A stretch of 64,000 nucleotides of DNA from Rotaria macrura (Eukaryota; Rotifera; Eurotatoria; Philodinida; Philodinidae), in NCBI GenBank assembly GCA_900239685.1, contig OENT01000598.1:29847-93846 (forward strand), read 5' to 3'. Of this stretch, positions 33,701 to 44,883 are shown piece by piece; the first letter of the stretch is position 1, and each line of letters begins with the position of its first letter. The notes below the pieces were generated by a model. It was given only the letters and a program-made list of their open reading frames with translations, searched no databases and was not told the DNA's origin. Both the position numbers and the translations under genes were made by a program.

Positions 33701-36700
33701 CTGACGATTTTATGAATTTGTGTAACGTGTTCCCCGTTTCCAAGAACGGAAACGCCAAAGTGACACCCCTAGCCGCATGTATCAAGTTCTATAATGTGTC
33801 GGATACAAAACCTCTGATTAACTTTCTTGGACTTCAGTGAAATATCTAAATGGAAACAGGCTTATGTCAAATACATAATGTTTTGGGATCGTGCACTAAC
33901 GTCATAGGAATAGGAGGCATTGCACGTAAGCTACGATTAACGTTCCGCAATAGATGTCACCGATCTGGCTGATATTTTCACAGTAGATAGGAATAACGTA
34001 TTTACGAATAAACTGAGAATTAAAGATCGAACGAATTAATCCCTCTGGACATATAGACGTCGAAATATGAGAGGGTTGGCGATATTTTAGAGTACTTTTC
34101 AGGACAACGCTTCTCAGTAAACTTCCATCTTCTAAATAAAAAGAAGAGTTATGGAAGAAATTTTGTCTGACAGCAACATCATTGATGCTGGGCTTTATTT
34201 TCATGCTAATGAAAGTTCCATATCGTCGAAGATTTTTGAACCGGCTCTATAGACCCTACCAAGAAACACTGACCTCAAAGATAAGGTTAGTTGGTCGGGT
34301 CAGCACGCTAACATTTTTCGACTGTACTCTTATTTGAAAGAGCACGTCAAGATGCATCGAATGGCGTTTTCAAAACTTTGTGATATTGAAGTTTGGTAGC
34401 AGAAAATTTTCGAACAATACGAAAAGTACCGAACATTTCACGTCATTCTAAGTACGAGTAAATTGATTCTTCTATCAAGCGCTATATTTGAAATGAAAGG
34501 CCGCATCGACAAATCTTTAAATTCAAAATTTCAACTCATTTTGACTCATTGATGAAAAATGGTGAAGGATTCATTTTTCGTATCTTACTGAAGCATATTT
34601 ACTGTATTTCATTTTTGATCATATTTCTGCTAGAATATTTCCCATTAGAAAAACGTTTTCGAATGTTTACTACGCGTGTCATGTAGCTCCTAACGAGCAT
34701 TGAAAACAGATAGAACAATTTGGAATATTAACTAACTTTTACAAAGATACCACTTCTTTTGAAATTTCTTCTTCCATTTTCGATTTTCTGCCCGACATTT
34801 TGCGAACATAAAGATCACAATAAGAAAAGTTTATGGTGAAAATAGCTAACCATTTGGTAGGTTCCTTAGGGAAATATGGACATGCGAAAAATTAGGAGCA
34901 TCGAATGCCCTAAAAAAATTTATGAAAAACGAATCCTTCACCATTTTTCATCACTGAGTCTAAATGAGTTGAAATTTTGAATTTAAGGATTTGTCGATGT
35001 GGGCTTTCATTTCAAATATAGCGTTTGATACAAGAATCAATTTACTCGTACTTAGAATGACGTGAAATGTTCGGTACTTTTCGTATTGTTCGAAAATTTT
35101 CTGCTACCAAACTTCAATATCACAAAGTTTTGAAAACGCCATTCGATGCATCTTGACGTGCTCTTTCAAATAAGAGTACAGTCGAAAAATGTTAGCGTGC
35201 TGACCCGACCAACTAACCTTATCTTTGAGGTCAGTGTTTCTTGGTAGGGTCTATAGAGCCGGTTCAAAAATCTTCGACGATATGGAACTTTCATTAGCAT
35301 GAAAATAAAGCCCAGCATCAATGATGTTGCTGTCAGACAAAATTTCTTCCATAACTCTTCTTTTTATTTAGAAGATGGAAGTTTACTGAGAAGCGTTGTC
35401 CTGAAAAGTACTCTAAAATATCGCCAACCCTCTCATATTTCGACGTCTATATGTCCAGAGGGATTAATTCGTTCGATCTTTAATTCTCAGTTTATTCGTA
35501 AATACGTTATTCCTATCTACTGTGAAAATATCAGCCAGATCGGTGACATCTATTGCGGAACGTTGGTCGTAGCTTACGTGCAATGCATCTTAGTTATTAG
35601 AGAACTTGACATATTTTTTAGCAAATTTATTTGAATAGTACGACTGCCTATTTTACTGAAATTTTACGAAGCCATGAGAAGGGTTTGAGGACAATATGTT
35701 GTGTCAATTCGTCTTGTTGTTTTATATCTCAATCTGTGCAGTTTTTGTTTCTTTCCCATTTCTACATGAACAAGGTCACTGCGATGTCGATAACTGGTTG
35801 TTATCGAAATGCTTCTGTTTCCCATTCAGTTCTTTGCATGTGACACGAAACGTTTCGCGTCAATTGATCGATTTTATATTTGTCTTCTGGTTTTTCATTT
35901 GTCTAGATCTTAGTGGTGAATTATCTCCGTCAGCAGTTGCTTATTTAACTGAATTATTTCGCCGTTTCGATAGTGACAATGATTCGTGTTTAACATTAAA
36001 TGAATTAAATCAATTGTTTGATTCTTTAATCGATGTCATACCTAAAGTGTCTCCGTTATTATTGAATATAAAACATTGTATCTATCTTCGTCTATCTTTA
36101 ACATCGGCGAAAGTTCCATTATTAACATTGTCCGGTTTCCTCGCTCAATGGTTTTTTCTTGCTCACAGTCAACCATCATTGGCGTATTCATATTTATTTC
36201 AACTAGGTTACTCCTATGGCCTATCCTATACTGAGGAAACAAGTTTGCCATCCCGTATGACATACATATGTCATGTTTATGGTATGCCGGAATCTGGTAA
36301 AAGTTCATTTTTAAAACGATTTGTTTCTTCAACGATCTATCAAGTTCGTCATTCGTCAGATCTAGCTGAAAAAACTAATAATAAAACGAAAGCATTTTTC
36401 TTATGTGATTATTTATCGACCTCTTCAATTAAACAAACGAAATATTACGCTATTGATTTTGTTCGTGTTTTAAACGAAACAAAATGTTTAATATTAGAAG
36501 AATGTCATGTTAATGACATCGAAGAAAAACTTGTATTCAAAAATGCCAACGTTAATTGTTTTCTTATTGATCGTACACATCCTCGAGCGTTTTCAAATGT
36601 CGCGACGATTTATCTTCAACAACATGTCTATCCACGTTTACCATGCTTATTTATATTGACAAAAGCGGATCAACCGACAGTGAAGCAAGATTATCCATTG

Positions 36701-37093
36701 CCAATGGAATTCTTTTGTCGTCAACACAAAATACCTCTACCCATCGATTATTCAGCTGTAACAGTTGTATCGATTTATTCGCATACCAATGATAATAATC
36801 AACAATTAACAACAAATAGTGAACACATGTCACAATCGTGGTTTACAACTTTACTGTTTCGCTCACAAAATAATACAACACGAACTTTAGAACCATATTC
36901 ACCACGTGGCGATAAAACACGTCACCAAGATGATATTTATGTTCGTTTAGGATATTTATGTGTCTACCCAAAATTAAATTATTTTGCAAGTTCAACAAAA
37001 GATTTCTATAATACCGATGCTTTATTAAAATACTCACTATATGCAAGTGTGGTTACTTTAGGATTGGTGACTGTTGCACGAATGTTTCGATAA
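30754..37093 (+). CDS. RHOT1: Mitochondrial Rho GTPase (Miro)
   Basis: Miro is a tail-anchored outer-membrane GTPase that links mitochondria to kinesin/dynein adaptors and senses calcium. Two exons, 30754-31771 and 35907-37093, join in phase (GAA G|AT) to give 734 residues, longer than the roughly 618 of human Miro1. Order of domains: N-terminal GTPase (P-loop GDDNVGRTS, G4 motif NKCD), first EF hand (DQDNDQLLNDLE), linker region, second EF hand (DSDNDSCLTLNE), C-terminal GTPase (P-loop GMPESGKSS, G4 motif TKAD), and a final hydrophobic helix (SVVTLGLVTVA) followed by RMFR as membrane anchor. The invariant P-loop lysine of the first GTPase is arginine here. I chose the ATG behind the acceptor because it starts the conserved MDLSEIRILLLG segment. 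Confidence 0.93.
33604..33771. mobile_element. hAT-type MITE, short member
   Basis: Begins TAGGGGTGTCA and ends TGACACCCCTA, with the inverted ends extending inward imperfectly (TTCCCGTTCCCAAGAA against its complement). Flanking octamers GCCGAAAG and GCCGCATG match at 6 of 8 positions, as expected for an aged 8-bp target duplication. The end motif and 8-bp duplication are typical of the hAT superfamily. No coding capacity in 168 bp. Confidence 0.7.
33911..34583 (-). repeat. Inverted repeat, left arm (673 bp)
   Basis: Pairs with 34920-35592 so that position x matches 69503 minus x, without any gap that I could find. The central parts are identical and mismatches gather toward both ends of the arm. 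On the minus strand it holds a frame of about 100 codons (34204-33902) starting MKIKPSINDVAVRQNFF. The product is not recognised and resembles no transposase motif I know. Confidence 0.9.
34584..34919. other. Spacer between inverted repeat arms
   Basis: A unique AT-rich 336-bp spacer from which both arm frames point outward. It would form the loop of a transcript hairpin, or a bidirectional promoter if the arm frames are genes. Nothing else visible. Confidence 0.6.
34920..35592 (+). repeat. Inverted repeat, right arm (673 bp)
   Basis: Reverse complement of 33911-34583. It carries the same frame on the plus strand (from 35299), with one Ile/Val difference before the arm ends; the frame then runs into unrelated sequence to 35634. 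Two near-identical frames surviving in both arms may mean recent duplication or arm-to-arm conversion rather than selection. Confidence 0.9.
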
Positions 37094-38594
37094 ATGAAAA
37101 ACAACAAGCGAGAGCAGGAAACGTACTTTTTCTTTCGTTTTTATTGATCTGTCGTGTATATCAATCTGTGTGTGCGTGTAGATATATTCTTTTTTGGAAA
37201 TCCAATGTTCAATCTCAATGTTTCAAAATCGACTGCTTGAGTTAGATATGGTACAACCAATCGAACGTATGCAAAATTAGCACAGATAATAAAATGACAA
37301 GTGTTTCAACGAGAGATGGTAGTTAGAGAATATTTCTCAGTTTTCTTTGTTCCGAAAGTTTACAGTTGAATTTTAATATATCGTGTTGCTTGTAATGAGC
37401 TATGAATGTGTTGACGAAACTATATTTTCTACTCATCAAAACATGGTAATTTTATCAACATTCGAGAAAGTTGAAGTTCGAATAAGAAAATTTTCTCCTG
37501 AAACCCAGTTTTATTTCAGTGGGAGATAGAAAAGAAAAATATGCTTTAATTCGATACATCCTCAAACACGAGAATAGAATTTACCTACTGTTTGTGATTA
37601 ATATAGAAATTGTACTCTGCGTGAAGTATTCTGTTAGACGTCAAACAATTAAAAACTCTGATTATTTTTTACAATCAACTATAAGACCACTTGAATATAC
37701 TTTTCGACGTCACACTAGTTTACATGGCAAACAGAACATTATTCTACCAAGAATTAGCGAGAGCAGTTCGATATGATGTTCAAGGTAGTTATTTCTGGTT
37801 AAAACGAGCATGATAATTTCAACCACCGATTGATAACTAATTTAAGATTTAGGAATATTTCCTCGTTAGTAAAATAAATGCAAATTTTCGCACGTTTTTT
37901 GATTATTTTAAAAAATCTAATCATAAAAGATGCATTATTAAAATAATTTAAAAATCGGCATCATCATGTTTACAAATCTGTTCTTATTTTCTTGATCGTT
38001 AGAACGAATGATCTTATTTTTTTTCTAGTTCAGATGTCTAATCTAGTTTAACGACTAATAAATCATATAAAGCATTTCCGTGCATTGAGTCATAAAAAGT
38101 CTAGTAATGCTAGTCGATTGGACTGAAACGACAGTGGTCTTTTTACCGCTGAATTGACTATGTTACGTTAGAAGTCGAATTAACAAAATCTCTTAAACAA
38201 TCTATTTAACTCTATGAAATGTTGTCGACTATAGTATTAGTGAATTATACGCTTACGGTAAATGCTAAACGATGAAAAAGAAAAAACAAGGTCGAGCATA
38301 TTTACTGTCTAGAATAAGTCTTTCTTTCTTTTTTCATAGTGTTATTTATTTTCTGTACTTGTATTAAACGACTTGGCGGACAGATCCGTCTCGAGCTTGT
38401 GACTTACTCAACGAGCATCTGTAAGAAATAGAAAAAGTTCAACGTTGTTCTTGTTTCTTTCAGAGAATATGTTTTGAAGAACGAAAAATTCTTCTGAGAG
38501 CAAAAAACAATTGCTTTCTTAATATGAACTGAATTGTATCGAATAAAAACGTCTATAGATCCGAAATAGAACGTTGCTCAAGTCACATTAATTT
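37094..38594. other. Intergenic, Miro to ICMT
   Basis: 1.5 kb of AT-rich spacer. The first part is probably Miro 3' UTR. No gene, RNA or repeat is recognised. Confidence 0.5.
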
Positions 38595-39489
38595 ATGAAC
38601 ATGGACTCAACTGATCGCAAAGGTCTGTCTTCTTGTTTTTGTGCCTTTATTCCATTGTTTCTCTCGATTCCATTCATATTTGTTTATTATCTTCAACGTT
38701 TCTCGATATACACGTCGGGATGCTTTATTACAATCTTGTTTATTGTTCATTATCTTGTACTCAATCGTTTTTATACGAAAAAAATCTTTGTTCGCGCTCA
38801 TTTTCTAACATTTGTTTTAACCATTGGTATTCTCTGGGTGTATACATCGCCAGCGATTGGTTTATTCACAATTACATTATCAATATTTCATTTAAGTGAA
38901 TACATATCAGTTGGTATCTGGTGTCCAAGAACGTTGACGACAAGCTCATTTTTATTAAATCATTCACCACAATATCACGAAGCCATCGCCATAGCTTATT
39001 TAGAATATTTCATTGAAAAATATTATTTCTTCCCGAATGGCTTTCCTTATCATTGGATATTGATTACAATTGGCTTAGTAATGATAGTTGCTGGTGAATA
39101 CTTACGCAAATTAGCTATGTACACAGCGAAAAGAAATTTCTCGCATTTGATTGAAGAAACACCTGATGAAGAGCATCGTTTAGTTACATTTGGAATATAT
39201 GAATATTTTCGTCATCCATCCTATGTCGGATGGTTTTGGTGGGCATGTGGTACGCAAGTCTTACTTGCTAATCCAATATGCTTTGTGATTTATGTTATCG
39301 TAAGAGATGAAAAACTAAGACATTATTCTTTGTATTAAAGTACTTCATTCGTTTTAGTCGAGTTGGTTATTCTTTTCTGATCGTATTGATTATGAAGAAA
39401 AAACACTAGTACGACGTTATCGATCGGCCTATCGAGAATACCAAAAACGTGTACCTGTTGGTATACCATTCATTAAAGGATGTCGTTAA
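38595..39489 (+). CDS. ICMT: Protein-S-isoprenylcysteine O-methyltransferase
   Basis: ICMT is the ER-membrane enzyme that methylates the C-terminal isoprenylcysteine of CaaX proteins such as Ras, Rho and lamins, using S-adenosylmethionine. Exons 38595-39299 and 39358-39489 join in phase across a 58-nt intron to give 278 residues, about the human length (284). Several membrane helices occupy the N-terminal half. The conserved C-terminal core includes HLSEYISVGIW, GEYLRKLAM, HRLVTFGIYEYFRHPSYVGW and, in exon 2, RVPVGIPFIKG. The start ATG is the first in the frame (MNMDSTDRKG). The gene ends 133 nt before the LEPROT/Vps55-like gene on the same strand. Confidence 0.95.
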
Positions 39490-39622
39490 TTATTCTAAAC
39501 GTACCTTTGTTGATTTTTGTAACTTTTTTCTGCGATTTTTGCGTGTCGAAATGAAATAGTTGGTCTCTACTTGTTGGTTTTTGTTGACTTTTTTTTTCTA
39601 GATAAAATTTCAGTTGTCAAAA
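39490..39622 (+). promoter_or_regulatory. Short ICMT-LEPROT gap with splice acceptors
   Basis: 133 nt with no AATAAA. It has a long T run ending in CTAG followed 12 nt later by TTTCAG, just upstream of the LEPROT-like ATG. This suits a trans-splicing site between two genes of one transcript; an ordinary short promoter is the alternative. Confidence 0.45.
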
Positions 39623-40976
39623 ATGAATTTCTTTCAAGGAATTCGAGGTATAGATGCATTTGAATGCAGTTCGTTTTATTAGAGATATCCGATTGTTTAT
39701 TTTCTAGGGTATGTATTTTAGTCGACGGATGAAACAGAAACGGTTACAAGTTTCACTTGGTTCTATTTAGTGTTATTCTTCTGGCATTTCTTGCTTCACT
39801 TGGTCTTACATTACTGATTTTAGGATGTGCTCTATCAAATTAGTAAGTCATACATACGTAATTAACGCGTTTAAATTGAGAGTAGTACACTTTATTGGAA
39901 TCCTACGTTTTAAAGAATATGAAAGGATATTTTCTAAAATTGGATTCTTCACTATTTGAGAGAATGATTAACTTAGGAACAGAAGAAAAGTTTTGACAGT
40001 ACTAACACATAAGACAAATGTTGTTTCATCGATTCAGAAGATAACAAACTTATCCTATTGTATTTTTCTATACGTTGATTTACTCTACGATTTCGTTGAT
40101 AGAAATATAAAAAAATTCGTAGAACTAGTGATTAGTTATGCTAGAAAATTGAAGTTAAATACATGCATATTCGATTGTTATTTCGCATTATTTCTTTCCG
40201 AATGTAGATGACATAAGTTCTTTATGCAAGCCATGTTGTACAGGTTAATATTGAAATGAGTATTAAAACTATCGATAGAGAATAGTAGAAAAGTTCAATA
40301 AAAATGAAATTTTCGAAACGATCCTTTATCCGGTTACTGAACTCGTCAGATCACTAACTGTCATCGTTTTCATGTCGATGAGCCTATGCGCGAATCCTGA
40401 ACGAGTGATGATGTGCAATATGAATATGGAACTTTTTAAATTGATCTCATTGAAAAATAAATATAGCAATAAGAAAGATGAATGTTTCTCTGCTTTCTCG
40501 AAAACTTCCATCAATAGATAGGCGTTCGTAGAAAAGACGATGATATTTCTTCTTTTCGATCGAGATGTATTCAATATGTTATTCAACTCTGTGTTCTATT
40601 TTAATTCTAGTAATTGGTGGCCAACGTTTGTCATCATGTTTTATGTATTCAGTCCGATGCCATTGGCCATTGGACGTCGATGTAAATCAGATGATACCTA
40701 TGGTACGAGTAGCTCAAGTTCATGTACAGAATTGATGTGGTTTCTAACAAGTATTATCGTTGTTTCGGCATTTGGTTTACCCGCTGTTTTATATCGGGCA
40801 CATATCGTAAGTTAATGGAAGATATCGCCTTGAATTTTATTGGTTCATTTACAAAAATAATTTAGATTCTCGCTGGTTCGATGGGCTTTGTAATGGCTGC
40901 CAATGCAGTTATATTTACGACTATTTCAATCTATTTTGTAACACTGACTTCTGATGATGGTTTTGGAAATTTTTAA
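39623..40976 (+). CDS. LEPROTL1: LEPROT/Vps55-family endosomal membrane protein
   Basis: A small four-helix membrane protein of endosomes and Golgi, involved in sorting of surface receptors. Exons: 39623-39647, a one-nucleotide exon at 39708, 39771-39842, 40611-40806 and 40866-40976. Together they make 134 residues, close to the human 131. Family signatures: GLTLLILGCALSNY, NWWPTFVIMFYVFSPMP, the SSSCTELMWFLTSIIVVSAFGLP block and GFVMAANAVIF. It looks closer to LEPROTL1 than to LEPROT, but family-level naming is safer. The only ATG that can begin the protein leaves phase 1, while the conserved second exon needs two leading bases. The single G between two good 60-62-nt introns supplies the missing base. 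The intergenic stretch upstream has T-rich TTTCTAG and TTTCAG acceptors. Confidence 0.88.
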
Positions 40977-42894
40977 ATGAATATACCTGCAACTATTGTC
41001 ATCGGAAACGAGGATAAAAACTTCATTTTTTCATGACCACCTTCCCTGCTCTACTTAGTTCTATTCATATTTTTGTAAATTCACTCGCAATTCTATTTTT
41101 GTTACTTTTAATGTAAAATAATTCATCAAAATATTAATATTGAATCATGTTTTAAACTCCAGTGTATCTCCTTATTCTAATGAATAAATTGCAATGCATG
41201 ACAAAAACTCATGAAAGCAAATTGTTATCAATCATTCCTCATGATTTGACTCGGTGAATCGACCGATATTTGCTTATGTATTATTAGTCCGTCAGTTTTT
41301 TGTATTTCATTCATTTAAGCGATGAAATCTGACAGATATTGTTGATTGACATACGTATATGCGTTTTCAGTGATCATTATTTTAATATTTTGTGACTGTT
41401 CAGTTTTGTGCATTCGACATTTAGCACGAACATCACTTTTATCGGATGAATACTCTCAACGTCTACTTAGAAATGAGACTCATGGCCATTCACACGAATG
41501 AATGTTAGTCAGAATAGAATCTATTTTCACTGTTGAATCAGTCACGAATAAGATAGTTCCTTCTATTAATCAATTTGATCATTAAACTACGGTCGGAAAA
41601 GATCCACTGATTTCTTCATGAAACGTATGACTATAAATACGATTTACAACGAGTCACATTCAGTCTCATTATTGCTAACAGATACTCTACGATAAAGCAT
41701 ACCTAATATTCACAACAAAAGAACTAAATTTTATGATTATATCGAAGTTTTGAGCGAAGATATGCATGTGTGTTTTGTATGACACTTGTCTTCGGTGACG
41801 TCTACAAACTTGTCATAGTCCCACCCACACCTACTCCACTCGAATGCAATCGAATACCATCATCAGAGAATATTCCTGCCTCTTCTTTCCGATCATGAAA
41901 AATGGTTTTTATTTCTCATCAATATCTATACTTTGCAGTGTCTTCAACAGATCAACAAAAAACTGTTTCAATTTACATGTAGTAGACCTCGGGAGAACCG
42001 AATTTTTCATACATTCTTATCTAAAAACAACTAGGCTTAGTCTTTCGTTCTGTATTTTTCACAAAATCAGTTTTTTAGTAGAACAAGTACTCCTGCATCC
42101 ACTATTCTCAGAGATATCAAGAGAAATTTGTTGTTCACATATAATAATTACTCTATCGGGGAGAGAGTTTGCTTTTATTTGCAAGACTTTCGCTCTGGTG
42201 GTTATTAATATCTGTCGCTCACTTCGTTCTACTAAGTAAACAAACGAGCACATTTTAGGGTATGTCCGATGATTTGACTTCGTTTTTCATTGAAGCGGTA
42301 AATGATATGTTGAAACCTAGAAAACCTAGTCATCCTCAATAGTGACTAAAACATGTGAGAGACGTTTCAGTTAGCCATTTATTAGAATACTAAAGAAACA
42401 GGGGCTTCAAGCGGATGTATTTTTAGCTATTATGATTCCACTATCTCAAAGAAGATAGAATTTGGAAACTGCGAGTCTAGTACAATCTGTACTCGACACA
42501 TCCAGATCTATCTGTTCTGAATATCGAATGTTTCTAATGGGTCAATCTTCAGAAATCCCGGAGAGGATAACGGATACGCTTAAGAATAACTATTAAATAA
42601 AACTTATATTCTTACTTTACCTTTCCCAAAGTATGATAATATTGAAATATTTTGTCTGATTTAATGTAAGAAAAATATATTCTCATGTAATATGGTCTCT
42701 GTTTCGTCGTGAAAAGCTATTAACAAGGCACAAAGTCTAATTTTCGATATCGGTGAAAGATAAAAACGTCGATTCGATAGTTTCATGACAATCAAGATTC
42801 TTGCCATAACTCATAAACTAGTTCAAACGAACTTTTAACACTGACCGGAACACGTTATAACCAGTCGAAGTCTATTAATTTACATTATTTCACC

Positions 42895-43127
42895 TAGGGG
42901 TGGCACTTTAACTTTACTTTAAAAGTTAAAGTTAAAGTAAAAACACTTTAAACTTTAACTTTAATTAAAGTAAATTTCTTTAAACTTTAACTTTAATAAA
43001 AGTAGTGCAAAAATGAAAAATAATTTTTAGCTCTTTATNNNNNNNNNNNNNNNNNAAGTTTAAAGTGTTTTTACTTTAAACTTTAACACTTTTTTTAAAG
43101 TGTTTTAAAGTTAAAGTGCCACCCCTA
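42895..43127. mobile_element. hAT-type MITE with intact 8-bp target duplication
   Basis: Ends TAGGGGTGGCACTTTAACTT and its inverted copy, flanked on both sides by ATTTCACC (42887-42894 and 43128-43135). The interior is made of AAAGTTAAAGT-type units in both orientations, making the element nearly palindromic. A 17-N gap lies at 43039-43055 in the middle. The perfect 8-bp duplication and TAGGGGTGGCA ends place it with hAT elements; there is no transposase. Confidence 0.85.
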
Positions 43128-44364
43128 ATTTCACCAATTCACCAGTATAACTTACCACTAAAAAACATCGACTACAGTATTCTCTTATTGAATTAAGTTA
43201 TTGATGATGATGGTAGTTTTCACTGATACATTTTAAGTCTAAAAAAGTGTCGAATCTTTTTCTCCTGTAAAATGCAATATGTGATATAGCTAAATGCTCT
43301 ATTTTATATAGCAAGTATCTAAAAATTGTACAGTTACACTATTCTCATTCAAATGTTTTTAGAAAATGATCCCATTTTTTCTCTTTCGCTCTCTCCGTTA
43401 GATAAGCGAATTCTCTCGGCGACAATGATCGTGTCGAATATTGTTTCTATAATTTCAACTTCCATGATACCGAATATCACTCGTTGCCATTTGGAATTCA
43501 TCGTCGATCTTTCAATATTCATAGAGAAATAAACATCTTAGGATCACATATGGGAAACATTTCTACGTCGAATTACAGTCTCTATGAAATGAGAAAATGT
43601 TTCAACTTCGAAAATGGAGTATGGCTCAAATTAAATACATGAATATACTTTGCTAAAGTTAGCTACTGCTATCAATCATTGTAGACTTCTACAATGGCAA
43701 AAAGGTGCTCTCTTGTACTCAGTCGATTAGAAGAAGGCAACTTCTTACTCTTGTGTTTCTAAAGAGAATACGACGAACATTTCCTTGCGGTTGATTGTTA
43801 ATGATTCTTTCCAAAAATCTTTTGACTTGACAATACTTCATCTAATAATTATTACCGTAGTTCGAACTCTGATGAAAACTGTTTCAATAAAATTATGTTC
43901 ATTTTTTAAACCTTCATTCACGATTTCTACTGTGTTCAAAAGAAATATGAGACATTAACAATGACATTTCTTAAGATTCAGAAGTTATTTCGATCAGATG
44001 CCAAGCTTAGTATAAATATTCATTCGAAATTCTCATGAAAGATGACTGAATATCATTTGATTTGCTTAAGAGCATCTTAATGATATGTGTTCATCAAAAA
44101 TGACGAAACTATGAGGCTTGATTAGATGTCAAAAATGCCAGAGCAAGATCTCCGTGGACTTCATTGAGTGCGAGATAATTTTCCGTCTTGGCTTCGTTTC
44201 CCGCGGAGAAGTCTTTTCTCATTTGGTATACAGAAACTTGCGTTGTCTTATAAAGACAGAGGAGCCCTTCGGCCTGGACTAGCGTCGAGACGATTACAGG
44301 CTGAACTAGTAAAGATTTTCCTTGAGCCAAGCTTAGATTGAAATCGTTTCACCATATATATAAA

Positions 44365-44379
44365 TGTGTGTGTGTGTGT
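44365..44379. repeat. TG dinucleotide run
   Basis: Short (TG)7 microsatellite in intergenic DNA. Confidence 0.8.
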
Positions 44380-44883
44380 CCACTGTGAAGCAGCGATGAA
44401 CTATTCATTTCAGTGAAATTGATCAATATCGTTTTTGAGATACGTCCATCTAAATTTCAAATAGCTTTCGTTTAAAATATGTTATGAATAACAAAATATA
44501 GAAATATTCAAATATGCCTTTGAAATACTCGCTTTATCTAATTCTGAAGTAAACTAATTATTTACGAATGCATCTTTTGATATCATCGACTTCTCTTTTA
44601 TTTATTGATGACATTTTATTCTTCGTTGACTTTGGGATATCCTATATCTTTCAACATATTTTACACATGCATTTTTCAATTTATTTTAATGGCGGATATT
44701 GTTCACTCATGTTGAAAACGTTTTCTTTACCACTCAATACCGTAATTCATAGTTAACTAAACTGAAACGATGTTTCGTTCAAAAACGCGCACGATTTAAC
44801 ATTACGGCAAGCCTGCATTGATGAAGAATAATCGTTCCATCGAGAATTCCTTTCGAAAGATGTTAATATTTCAAGTTTTGCTT

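Larger units (their letters stand above)
31772..35906 (+). other. 4.1-kb Miro intron
   Basis: The donor GTAAATTTT and acceptor TTTGTCTAG flank sequence with no gene of its own, apart from open frames in the inverted repeat. It carries a hAT-type MITE and a 1.7-kb palindromic structure. The frame is open for about 200 nt before the acceptor, but that part is hydrophobic and Cys/Phe-rich and reads like intron. Confidence 0.7.
40977..44883. other. 3.9-kb gene-poor interval with a MITE
   Basis: An AATAAA at 41183-41188 could end the LEPROT-like transcript. Open frames at 41844-42239 (plus) and 44109-44330 (minus) are not recognised. The second is more GC-rich and protein-like than its surroundings but has no matching exon. 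The hAT MITE at 42895-43127 and a TG run at 44365-44379 are the only structured features. Confidence 0.4.

Noticed and set aside
35696-35906. Open frame continuing upstream of Miro exon 2
   Set aside because: Its Cys/Phe-rich hydrophobic translation has no place in Miro, and a strong acceptor at 35906 joins in phase to exon 1.
41844-42239. 131-codon frame on the plus strand
   Set aside because: Unrecognised, no splice context, and composition resembles intergenic DNA.
44109-44330. Minus-strand frame of 73 codons, GC-richer than its surroundings
   Set aside because: It reads like protein but has no recognisable family, partner exon or promoter; not enough to call a gene.
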